From NCBI GenBank assembly GCA_934501115.1, contig CAKSTO010000001.1, positions 62,001 to 126,000 of the forward strand: a stretch of DNA of 64,000 nt, given 5' to 3'. The stretch's first letter is position 1; every line of letters begins with the position of its first letter. The position numbers and the translations under genes were made by a program. Origin of the DNA: an uncultured Faecalibacterium sp. Its GTDB lineage: Bacteria > Bacillota > Clostridia > Oscillospirales > Ruminococcaceae. Below are positions 9,428-17,183 of this stretch, piece by piece. The notes beneath the pieces are model-generated. The model did not search any database, was not told the DNA's origin, and was given only the letters and a program-made list of their open reading frames with translations.

Positions 9428-10258
9428 TTGAAAGATTTTTTTGACACATGGAAATTTAAGATCTTGGTGGTAGTAGCAGTGTTTCTGGTGGGCATCATGG
9501 CCTACGCAGGCGCAAACGGCCGCCTGACCGCTGCCCCGCAGGAACTGCTCAGCGTGGTGCTGACCCCGATCCAGAAGGTGACGGCTGCCCTCAGCGGCGG
9601 TGTCGGCTCGGTGTGGGAGAAGTATGCCCGCATCGATGAGGTGCTGGATCAGAATACGCAGCTGCAGGCCGAAAATGCTGAGCTGCGCCAGAAGATGGTG
9701 GACTACGACCGCATCAAGGCAGAAAATAAAGCCTACAAGGCACTGGCCAATATTCAGGATGCCAACAGTGAGGCAAGCTATGCTTCCGGCTTTGTCATCG
9801 GCCGTGACCCGCTGGATGAATTTGGCGGGTTCACACTGGACAAGGGCGCGGCGGACGGCGTGGAGATGAACGACACTGTCATCAGCGACAAGGGCTATCT
9901 GATCGGCACAGTGGCAGAGGTGGACACCACGAGCTGCAAGGTGCTGACCATCCTGCACCCCAGCTTCAACGCGGCAGGCGTGGTGTCCCGCACGCGGGAA
10001 AACGGCATCATCAACGGCAGCGCGGATTATGCCGGGGACGGCCTGTGCACCCTGACCGATCTGGAGCGAAGCTGCGAGACCCGCGCAGGCGACCAGATCA
10101 TCACGACCGGCCTTGGCGGGGTGTTCCCGCCGGATCTGCTGGTGGGCACGGTGCAGCAGGTGCTGCCGGAGGCCAGCGGCAAATCCTCCATTGCGGTCAT
10201 CCGCCCGGGCGCAGATCCGCGCACGGTCAAGCACGTGTTTATCATTACCGATCATTAA
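9428..10258 (+). CDS. mreC: Rod-shape-determining protein MreC
   Basis: Extracytoplasmic scaffold linking MreB filaments to MreD and PBP2. The 276-residue protein starts with a short cytoplasmic tail and one membrane helix (about residues 8-27, rich in Val, Ala and Gly), then a coiled coil around residues 60-105, and the beta-rich MreC core with GFVIGRDPLDEFGGFTLDKG. Start TTG 9428 is preferred: GGAGG lies 8 nt upstream, whereas the in-frame GTG at 9413 would sit before that site. Confidence 0.94.
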   Translation: MKDFFDTWKFKILVVVAVFLVGIMAYAGANGRLTAAPQELLSVVLTPIQKVTAALSGGVGSVWEKYARIDEVLDQNTQLQAENAELRQKMVDYDRIKAENKAYKALANIQDANSEASYASGFVIGRDPLDEFGGFTLDKGAADGVEMNDTVISDKGYLIGTVAEVDTTSCKVLTILHPSFNAAGVVSRTRENGIINGSADYAGDGLCTLTDLERSCETRAGDQIITTGLGGVFPPDLLVGTVQQVLPEASGKSSIAVIRPGADPRTVKHVFIITDH

Positions 10259-10270
10259 GGGGGAGCTTGT

Positions 10271-10804
10271 ATGGAATCACGCCGCATGCGCAGCCGCAGC
10301 CAGATCCTGAAATGGGTCTGTTATGTACTGGGGCTATTTGTGTGTGCTGCGCTGCAGACCACACCGGGGCTGTTCCAGCTGGGGCAGGCAAAACCGCTGC
10401 TGCTCCTGCCGCTGTGTCTGGCGGTGGCTGTCTATGAGGGCGAGTTTGCCGGAGCGCTGTTTGGCGCGGTGTGCGGCCTGATGTGGGACTACACAGCGGG
10501 GCGTACAGTCGGCATGATGGGGCTTGAACTGCTGCTGCTTGGCTTTGGGATCTCGGTTCTGGTGCAGCTGTATCTGCAGGGCAGCACCTGGAACTTTGCT
10601 CTCCTCAGCATGGCGACCGCTGTGCTGGTGCTGTCGGTGGACTGGCTGTTCTTTTACCGGATGCCGGGCTACAGCTGGGCGCTGGATCGCTGGCTGACTT
10701 TTGTGCTGCCCTCGGCGGCGCTGACACTGGTGCCGTCGCTGCTGATCTTCCATCTTGTGCGGAAGATCCACGAAGGGTTCAAAATCGACAACGGCGTAGT
10801 CTGA
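10271..10804 (+). CDS. mreD: Rod-shape-determining membrane protein MreD
   Basis: Small integral membrane partner of MreC. The 177-residue protein has about five hydrophobic helices, a short basic N-terminus (MESRRMRSRSQILK) and the MreD-like segment EGEFAGALFGAVCGLMWDY. Start ATG 10271 follows GGGGGAGC. The gap to mreC is 12 nt and to PBP2 is 20 nt, so one transcript is likely. The assignment rests on membrane topology and position, since MreD sequences diverge strongly. Confidence 0.9.
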   Translation: MESRRMRSRSQILKWVCYVLGLFVCAALQTTPGLFQLGQAKPLLLLPLCLAVAVYEGEFAGALFGAVCGLMWDYTAGRTVGMMGLELLLLGFGISVLVQLYLQGSTWNFALLSMATAVLVLSVDWLFFYRMPGYSWALDRWLTFVLPSAALTLVPSLLIFHLVRKIHEGFKIDNGVV

Positions 10805-10824
10805 AACGCCGGAGGAAAACGCGG

Positions 10825-13020
10825 ATGAATCAAAACGAACGCAAAATCGTTGTGCGCCGGATGATCCTGCTGATCGCTGCAGCATGTGCCGTCATGGGGA
10901 TGTATGCGCTGCGGCTGATCTTTTTGCAGCTGGTCAACGGCGATGACTTCAAGGCGCAGGCCACCAACACCACAGACTATAATTTTACGGTGACGGCGGC
11001 TCGCGGCGATATCGTGGACTGCAATGGAAAACGGATCGCCACCAGCACCACAGGCTATAATGTGGTGCTCAACAAGCTGCTGATGGGCGACCGGGATCCG
11101 GATGCCCTGCTGCAGCAGATCGTAGGCCTGCTGCGGGAGAACGGCGAAAGCTGGAACGACACGCTTCTCATCAGCCAGCCGGATGCAGCCGGACACTATA
11201 CGTTTACAGACGATGATACGTCTGCCAGCGACCAAAAGCAGCTGGCAGAGATGAAGGATACTCTCGGCCTGCAGCAGTATGCCACCGCAGACGATGTGAT
11301 GGAGATGCTGGTGGAAAAGAACAGCCTGCAGGGCTTCTCGCTGGATTGGCAGCGTGTGCTGGCCGGCATCCACTATGAAATGGATCGGCAGGCCTTCTCC
11401 AACGTGAACAACTTTATCATGGCAGAGAATGTCAGCGAAGTGACGGTAGCCACCATCAAGGAGCACAGCCTGCAGCTGCCCGGCGTGGAGATCGTTGAGA
11501 CCAGCGCCCGCAGCTATGAGCAGAGCGATATCATCCCGGCGGTGCTGGGGCGTGTGGGGAAGATCACGGCAGAAAAGTGGAAGGTGACGGACTCCAACGG
11601 GCAGGTGACCTACCCGCTGAAGGAAAAGGGCTACAACATGAACGATATTCTGGGCATTTCCGGTCTGGAATCCGTTTATGAGGATGAGCTGCGCGGCAAG
11701 GACGGCGTGGAGACCATCACCCGCAACTCCGACGGCGTGATCGTGGATACAAAACTGACCACGATGCCGGAGCCGGGGCATACCGTGCAGCTGACCATTG
11801 ACAGCAACTTCCAGCGGGCGGTGGACAGGGCACTGGCAGAGAACATCGATATGATCAACCGCGTCTACAACACCGGCAGCATGAAGGCGGCAGCAGGCGC
11901 GGCGGTGGTCATCGATGTGAAAAACGGCGGCGTGCTGGCGGCGTCGAATTATCCCAGCTTCGATCAAAATCTGTATGCGTCCAATTACAGCGAGTACAGC
12001 TCTGACCCCAGCCTGCCGCTGTTCAACCGGGCGCTGCAGGGTCTGTATACACCGGGCTCGACCTTCAAGCCTGCTGTGGCCGTGGCGGCATTGGACAGCG
12101 GCCTCATCAATCAGTATTCTACCGTATTCTGCAACGGCGTGTATAATTATTTCAAGGACTACCACCCCAAGTGCACCCGCCATGGACACAGCGGCAACAT
12201 CGACGTGGTCACGGCCATCAAGTGGAGCTGCAATATTTTCTTCTATGATGTGGGACGCCGCCTGACCAGCGATGTTTACGATGCCTATGCTTACAAGCTG
12301 GGTCTGGGGCAGCGCACCGGTGTGGAGGTCAACGAAGCTACCGGACGCCTGACCAAAAAGAGCGACTCAAACTATACGGCGTCGCTGGATGTTCAGGCTG
12401 CAATTGGTCAGGGCAACACAGTGGTCACTCCCATTCAGCTGGCGACTTATGCGGCAACACTGGCCAACAACGGCACACGCTACCGCACGCACTTTGTCAA
12501 GGCGGTTCTGGACTCCAACACCGGCAAGGTGCTCAGTGAGACCCAGCCTGAGGTGATGGACGTTATCGAGGGCACCGGCAATACCTTTGAACTGGTGCGT
12601 CAGGGGATGAAGCAGGTGCCCAGCACCATTTCAGGCAAGATCTCCAGCTACCCGGTCGCCATTGCCTGCAAGACCGGCACCCCGCAGCGAAGTGAGACCT
12701 ATGCCCCGGGCAAGCATTACCTGAACGCGATGATGGTGGCCTACCTTCCGGCTGACGATCCGGAGATCGCCATTGGCATCACGGTGGAGTATGGCGGCTA
12801 CGGTGCCCGCACCGGCGATCTTGTGGTGGACATTGCCAACGCTTATTTTGCCATGAAGGACGGCACACTGGCACAGCAGGCCGAAGAAGAGGCTGAGAAG
12901 GCAAAGCAGGAAGCTGCTTCCCAGCAGGCCGCTGATCAGACGGATGGCACAGCTGCTGAAGAGACACAGCCTGCTGCAGGCGGCGCTCAGGCAGAAGCGG
13001 ATACTGAGGTGCCGGGCTGA
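10825..13020 (+). CDS. mrdA: Penicillin-binding protein 2 (elongation transpeptidase)
   Basis: Class B PBP that cross-links peptidoglycan of the lateral wall with MreBCD. The 731-residue protein has an N-terminal membrane helix (about residues 12-32), a PBP dimer domain, then a transpeptidase domain with the nucleophile in STFK (Ser412), SCN (468-470) and KTGTP (616-620). The C-terminus after about residue 690 is an Ala/Gln/Glu-rich tail, probably disordered. Start ATG 10825 follows GGAGG, 10 nt upstream. Last gene of the shape operon. Confidence 0.96.
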   Translation: MNQNERKIVVRRMILLIAAACAVMGMYALRLIFLQLVNGDDFKAQATNTTDYNFTVTAARGDIVDCNGKRIATSTTGYNVVLNKLLMGDRDPDALLQQIVGLLRENGESWNDTLLISQPDAAGHYTFTDDDTSASDQKQLAEMKDTLGLQQYATADDVMEMLVEKNSLQGFSLDWQRVLAGIHYEMDRQAFSNVNNFIMAENVSEVTVATIKEHSLQLPGVEIVETSARSYEQSDIIPAVLGRVGKITAEKWKVTDSNGQVTYPLKEKGYNMNDILGISGLESVYEDELRGKDGVETITRNSDGVIVDTKLTTMPEPGHTVQLTIDSNFQRAVDRALAENIDMINRVYNTGSMKAAAGAAVVIDVKNGGVLAASNYPSFDQNLYASNYSEYSSDPSLPLFNRALQGLYTPGSTFKPAVAVAALDSGLINQYSTVFCNGVYNYFKDYHPKCTRHGHSGNIDVVTAIKWSCNIFFYDVGRRLTSDVYDAYAYKLGLGQRTGVEVNEATGRLTKKSDSNYTASLDVQAAIGQGNTVVTPIQLATYAATLANNGTRYRTHFVKAVLDSNTGKVLSETQPEVMDVIEGTGNTFELVRQGMKQVPSTISGKISSYPVAIACKTGTPQRSETYAPGKHYLNAMMVAYLPADDPEIAIGITVEYGGYGARTGDLVVDIANAYFAMKDGTLAQQAEEEAEKAKQEAASQQAADQTDGTAAEETQPAAGGAQAEADTEVPG

Positions 13021-13103
13021 CCCGGCCGGAGCGGCACTCTGTGCGGAGGATGCTGCACCGTGGTGCAAATCAAAAACATTTGAATATTTTGTATAAAAAC
13101 CGG

Positions 13104-13132
13104 TTGTAAAAGATTGGATTTTGTGATATTAT
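13104..13132 (+). promoter_or_regulatory. mgsA promoter
   Basis: TTGTAA, 17 bp, TATTAT in an AT-rich stretch, about 65 nt before the mgsA start. Confidence 0.7.
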
Positions 13133-13196
13133 TTATACCAAAGGACTTTTTTGTTAGAGAGTAGTCCGATCGTGTAGGAAGAGGAGAGGGTAACGG

Positions 13197-13601
13197 ATGA
13201 CGATTGCACTGATTGCGCATGACTCCAAAAAGGAGCTGATGGTTCAGTTCTGTACGGCGTACTGCCGTATTTTGAGCCAGCACAAGCTGGTGGCGACCGG
13301 TACGACTGGCAAAATGATCGCTGAAGCAACCGGTCTTCAAGTGCAGCGTTTTCTGGCAGGTGTTCAGGGCGGCGACCAGCAGATCGCTTCCCGCATTGCC
13401 TGCAATGAGATCGATCTGCTGCTGTTTTTCCGGGATCCGATCAATGCAAAGCCCAGCGAGCCGAATGAGATGACTCTGCTGCGCTTGTGCGACGTCCACA
13501 ATATCCCGATGGCGACCAACATCGCTACCGCCGAGGTGCTGATCCACGGTCTGGAGCGCGGTGATCTGGATTGGCGTGATATTGTGCATCCACAGAACTG
13601 A
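13197..13601 (+). CDS. mgsA: Methylglyoxal synthase
   Basis: Converts dihydroxyacetone phosphate to methylglyoxal and phosphate, an overflow bypass of lower glycolysis. The 134-residue protein begins [15 protein letters not shown], with the phosphate-binding TGTTGK segment, the catalytic Asp60 in GGDQQI and Asp80 in FFRDP, matching the family arrangement. Start ATG 13197 follows GGAGAGGGTAACGG. It has its own promoter and ends 10 nt before a repeat element. Enzymes of this type are usually inhibited by phosphate; nothing here shows otherwise. Confidence 0.95.
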   Translation: MTIALIAHDSKKELMVQFCTAYCRILSQHKLVATGTTGKMIAEATGLQVQRFLAGVQGGDQQIASRIACNEIDLLLFFRDPINAKPSEPNEMTLLRLCDVHNIPMATNIATAEVLIHGLERGDLDWRDIVHPQN

Positions 13602-13610
13602 AAAAACGAT

Positions 13611-13912
13611 TTGGAATGGCTCCGCGTGCGCTGCGCCATATTCAGCGGAAATTATATTGATAATGCGAAAATCGGGAACATCTGCGGATGTTTCCGATTT
13701 TCATTTTCACGGGAATGGGGTCCGAACCGCAGAATGCATTTCTGCCGCCGTGCGGCTGTTTCCGCAGGAAGCAAAAACAGCAGATGCCGTGTGCCGCAGC
13801 GGCCTTGCCTGTGAAAAAAGAATTCCGGAAAATCCGCAGATTTTCCGGAATTCTAATATAAAAATAATGTTTCCGCTGAATATGGCCAGAGTGCAACGGA
13901 GGCCATTTGAAA
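13611..13912. mobile_element. MITE-like element with inverted copies of a two-hairpin module at both ends
   Basis: Fills the gap between the convergent genes mgsA and the MnmA-like gene. The right arm (13813-13912) reads GTGAAAA, a 15-bp perfect hairpin with loop CGCA (13820-13853), a 19-nt A/T-rich linker, CCGCTGAATATGG, then stem ATGGCC/GGCCAT. The left arm (13611-13709) is the same module on the minus strand: GTGAAAA, a 16-nt hairpin arm with loop CGCA (13667-13702), a 16-nt linker, CCGCTGAATATGG, and stem ATGGC/GCCAT. About 105 bp of unique sequence lies between. No transposase is encoded. Confidence 0.75.
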
Positions 13913-13919
13913 CGTACGG

Positions 13920-14450
13920 TTAAACTTTGAACTCCGCGGCCATTTCAGCCACATCCTCCGGGGCAAAATCACCCAGAGGCAGGATCAGCCGCGCCAGCGT
14001 TTCCTGCGGCAGCTCAGCCAAAGCGCTGCTGTCGTCTGCACCGACACCGGCAGGCGGGCAGACCACGTGCACACCGTCCGAGCAGATCTCCACTCGGGCG
14101 CGGTGTGCGGTGGCCACATACTGCATCCCCAGCTTGTCGGCGGCAGTAAGCAGAGCGGCAAACAGCGGATCACCGGTTTCACCCAACGACGCTGCATCCT
14201 GCCCGGCCAGTGCTTCGGCATTCAGCACGATGCACTCGATGCCCAGCTTTTCGGCGGCCTTTCTGGCGGCTTCGGCCTCCGCGGCCTGCGCTGCGGCCAG
14301 ACGTACCGCAGCGCCTGCTACGGCAAACCCCTGCTGCTGCAGGATGCGCACTGCCACAGCGCAGGCTGCGCTGTCGGTCATGTGGATCAGGACCTTGTCC
14401 TGACTTTCGTAGGTGTCGAACCCGTTTCCGGGCAGAAATGCGTCGCTCAT
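13920..14450 (-). CDS. Degenerate MnmA-like (PP-loop) protein lacking the ATP-binding motif
   Basis: The 176-residue protein aligns by eye with the N-terminal half of tRNA 2-thiouridylase Mnm[21 protein letters not shown] (20-39) matches the P-loop helix, [18 protein letters not shown] (62-79) the ARRVAEKLGIP segment, [20 protein letters not shown] (99-118) the nucleotide-binding stretch before GHYAR, and [20 protein letters not shown] (147-166) the QEQLAR-PLGD segment. The PP-loop SGGxDS is replaced by MTDSAA, the CxxC/Cys catalytic pair is absent, and the C-terminal half is missing. It is therefore unlikely to thiolate tRNA. Start ATG 14450 overlaps the rnhA stop (ATGA), so the two are translationally coupled. 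Intact ORF and coupling suggest it is still used. Confidence 0.6.
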   Translation of the reverse strand: MSDAFLPGNGFDTYESQDKVLIHMTDSAACAVAVRILQQQGFAVAGAAVRLAAAQAAEAEAARKAAEKLGIECIVLNAEALAGQDAASLGETGDPLFAALLTAADKLGMQYVATAHRARVEICSDGVHVVCPPAGVGADDSSALAELPQETLARLILPLGDFAPEDVAEMAAEFKV

Positions 14451-14911
14451 GTTCCCTGCCTCCCGCCATGTGCTTTGCTCTGTGCCACGGCCAGCTGGTC
14501 GCAGCGTTCGTTTTCCGGGTGGCCGGCGTGGCCTTTGACCCAGACGTAAGTAATCTTGTGCCGTGCTTCCTGCTCCAGCGCCTGCGCCCAGAGATCCGGA
14601 TTCAGGGCAGGGGAGCCATCGGACTTTTTCCAGCCCCGGCGCTGCCAGTTCTTTGCCCAGCCCTTCTGCAGCCCGTTGATGACGTACTGGCTGTCGGAGC
14701 ACAGCCGCACCTCGCACGGCTCTTTGAGCTGGCGCAGCGCCTCGATAAAAGCGGTAAGCTCCATGCGGTTGTTGGTGGTGCTGGTGTCGCCTCCGCTCAG
14801 CTCTTTTTCGTAGACCCTGCCGTTGAAACGGTAGCGCAGCACCGCGCCCCAGCCGCCCGGGCCCGGATTGCCGCTGCACGCACCGTCGGTGTAGACTTCG
14901 ACCTGCTTCAT
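14447..14911 (-). CDS. rnhA: Ribonuclease HI
   Basis: Cleaves RNA in RNA-DNA hybrids. The 154-residue protein has normal length and all four carboxylates: Asp in [16 protein letters not shown], Glu in [11 protein letters not shown], Asp in [11 protein letters not shown] and Asp in NERCDQLA. Start ATG 14911 has AAGGAG 6 nt upstream on the minus strand; the longer in-frame reading would run into the promoter. It overlaps the next gene by 4 nt. Confidence 0.96.
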   Translation of the reverse strand: MKQVEVYTDGACSGNPGPGGWGAVLRYRFNGRVYEKELSGGDTSTTNNRMELTAFIEALRQLKEPCEVRLCSDSQYVINGLQKGWAKNWQRRGWKKSDGSPALNPDLWAQALEQEARHKITYVWVKGHAGHPENERCDQLAVAQSKAHGGRQGT

Positions 14912-14940
14912 GAGGTTCTCCTTATCATAAATGGTATCTT

Positions 14941-14970
14941 TATTTAGCGCCATTTTTACAGTTCTGTCAA
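14941..14970 (-). promoter_or_regulatory. rnhA promoter
   Basis: Minus strand TTGACA, 18 bp, TAAATA, about 25 nt before the rnhA start. It is divergent from the RNase J promoter, with about 42 bp between the two -35 boxes. Confidence 0.7.
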
Positions 14971-15012
14971 GAGCGAATGTATAGCCTGTGCCGGAGCTGC
15001 CAAAGCTTGGAA

Positions 15013-15041
15013 TTGACAAAAACGCCGGAAAATACTATACT
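15013..15041 (+). promoter_or_regulatory. RNase J promoter
   Basis: Consensus TTGACA, 17 bp, TATACT. The predicted transcript starts near 15048 and would carry a leader of about 260 nt before the ATG at 15311. Confidence 0.8.
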
Positions 15042-15047
15042 TATTTC

Positions 15048-15310
15048 AACAAAATGCGTATAGGGACGCACCATGGGCGTGCGTTCGGGCGTTCCACGGA
15101 AAAGCCACGGTCGCATCGGGCAGATGGACCTATCTGGCAGATATAATTCTTACGGAACAGACAGCGGTGCCGAAAAGCACGCTGATATGAAAATTCTATA
15201 CGGTGCATCCAACGGAAGCCGATGCGAAGATCCAAGGTGCTTCCCATGCACAGTGCGGCTGTCCCCGTTCAGGGGCACGGCTTGCGCTGCAATTATTTTT
15301 GGAGGTCAGA
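15048..15310 (+). promoter_or_regulatory. Long structured 5' leader of RNase J
   Basis: No credible gene is present. The leader has an 8-bp hairpin GGACGCAC/GTGCGTTC near its 5' end (15063-15087) and another hairpin near the 3' end with stem CCCC/GGGG extended by TGT/GCA (about 15259-15277). The ribosome binding site GGAGG is at 15301. RNase J and RNase E genes are often autoregulated through long leaders; here that is only inference. Confidence 0.45.
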
Positions 15311-17137
15311 ATGGCACAATCAAAAGAAAATACGAATGCTTCTCCCCGCAGCAAGGCACCTGCAGCCAACAAAAATACGGCTGCGCCCGCTGCACAGACG
15401 GGTGAAAAGCGCACCCGCGCACCCCACCGCCCCTATTATAACCGCCGCCCCCGCCGTCCGCAGCAGCCGAAAGAGGCGGCAGTGCCGATCCATATTTACC
15501 CGCTGGGCGGTCTGGGCGAAGTGGGCAAGAACATGACGGTCTACGAGTGCTGCGGTGATATGATCATCGTGGACTGCGGTCTGGTCTTCCCGGACAGCGA
15601 GATGTACGGTGTGGATATGGTCATCCCCGACTTCACCTTTGTGGTGCAGAATAAGGATAAGATCAAGGGTCTGCTCATCACCCATGGCCATGAGGATCAC
15701 ATCGGCAGCATCCCGTATCTGCTGCAGAAGTTTGACCTGCCTATCTACGGCACCCGTCTGACCTGCGGTCTGATCAAAAACAAGCTGGACGAGTTCGGTC
15801 TGGCAGGCAAGACCCGGTTTGTGGAGATCACCCCCAGGCAGAAGTTCAAGATGGGCTGCTTTACCATTGAGCCGATCCATGTGAATCACTCCATCCCGGA
15901 CTCGGTGGCTTTTGCCATCGACAGCCCGGCGGGCACCATTATCCAGACCGGCGACTTCAAGATCGATTACACGCCTCTGGCCTGCGGCGTCACCGACCTG
16001 TCCACACTGGCGGAGTACGGCCAGCGCGGGGTTCTTGCGCTGCTGAGCGATTCCACCAACGCTGAGCGTCCGGGCTTTACGGCCACAGAGCAGAAGGTTG
16101 CCGCCGGTGTGCGCAGCCTGTTTGCCCGCGCACGCAACAAGCGCATCATCATTGCGACCTTTGCGTCCAACATCTACCGTGTGCAGCAGATCATCGATCT
16201 GGCCGTGGAAGATGGCCGTAAGGTAGCCTTCAGCGGACGCAGCATGGTCAACAATACGGCCATGGCACAGGAGCTGGGCTATATGCATATCCCGGAGGGC
16301 ACCCTCATCAGTGTGGATGAGCTGAACCAGTATCCCCCGGAGCAGGTGGTGCTCATCACCACCGGCAGTCAGGGCGAGCCGCTGAGCGCTCTTTCCCGCA
16401 TGGCGTCCTGCAGCCACCGTCAGGTGCGGGTCGGCCCCGGCGACTTCATCATCATCTCGGCAAATCCCATCCCCGGCAACGAAAAGAGCGTGACCAAGAT
16501 CGTCAACGGGCTGCTGCTGCTGGGGGCAGAGGTCATTTACGAGAGCATGTACGATGTGCACGTTTCCGGTCATGCCTGTCAGGAAGAGCAGAAGCTGATG
16601 CTGACCCTGACCAAACCGAAGTTCTTCCTGCCGGTGCACGGCGAGTACAAACAGCTCAAAAAGCACGCACTCACCGCTGCAAGCCTCGGCATCCCTACCA
16701 GCAACATCCTGATTGCGGAGAATGGCTCCAATGTCATCCTCAGTCAGGATGAGATGAAGCTGGGTGAGCCGGTAACGGCCGGAGCTGTCATGGTGGACGG
16801 TCTGGGCGTCGGCGATGTGGGCAATGTTGTCCTGCGGGACCGCAAGCATCTGTCCGAGGATGGTCTGGTCATCATCGTGGCCACCGTGGACAGCAAGACC
16901 GGTCAGGTTCTGGCCGGCCCGGATCTTGTGAGCCGCGGCTTTGTGTATGTGCGTGAAAACGAAAGCCTGATGGACGGTGCTCAGAGCATTGTGGAAAATG
17001 CGCTGGAACGCTGTGTGGATGAGCATGTGCGCGACTGGAACAGCGTCAAGACCCGTGTGCGCGAGGCGCTGAGCAGCTATATTTACCGGCGCACCAAGCG
17101 CAGCCCGATGATCCTCCCCATCCTGATGGAAGTCTGA
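15311..17137 (+). CDS. rnj: Ribonuclease J
   Basis: 5'-to-3' exoribonuclease/endonuclease for mRNA turnover and RNA maturation. The 608-residue protein has a basic, Pro/Arg-rich N-terminal extension (residues 1-55) before the metallo-beta-lactamase fold IYPLGGLGEVGKNMTVYE, the zinc motif HGHEDH near residue 125, the beta-CASP region, and VSGHA and VHGE motifs. The C-terminal RNase J domain ends KRSPMILPILMEV. Start ATG 15311 has GGAGG 5 nt upstream. Only one RNase J gene is seen in this window. Confidence 0.96.
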   Translation: MAQSKENTNASPRSKAPAANKNTAAPAAQTGEKRTRAPHRPYYNRRPRRPQQPKEAAVPIHIYPLGGLGEVGKNMTVYECCGDMIIVDCGLVFPDSEMYGVDMVIPDFTFVVQNKDKIKGLLITHGHEDHIGSIPYLLQKFDLPIYGTRLTCGLIKNKLDEFGLAGKTRFVEITPRQKFKMGCFTIEPIHVNHSIPDSVAFAIDSPAGTIIQTGDFKIDYTPLACGVTDLSTLAEYGQRGVLALLSDSTNAERPGFTATEQKVAAGVRSLFARARNKRIIIATFASNIYRVQQIIDLAVEDGRKVAFSGRSMVNNTAMAQELGYMHIPEGTLISVDELNQYPPEQVVLITTGSQGEPLSALSRMASCSHRQVRVGPGDFIIISANPIPGNEKSVTKIVNGLLLLGAEVIYESMYDVHVSGHACQEEQKLMLTLTKPKFFLPVHGEYKQLKKHALTAASLGIPTSNILIAENGSNVILSQDEMKLGEPVTAGAVMVDGLGVGDVGNVVLRDRKHLSEDGLVIIVATVDSKTGQVLAGPDLVSRGFVYVRENESLMDGAQSIVENALERCVDEHVRDWNSVKTRVREALSSYIYRRTKRSPMILPILMEV

Positions 17138-17183
17138 CCCGGGCATGCTGCCGCCGGAAAGGCGGCGGAAGGCAGGAGATTTG

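Noticed and set aside
15073..15405. 110-codon frame in the RNase J leader
   Set aside because: No ribosome binding site, runs out of frame into the RNase J gene and has no family features.
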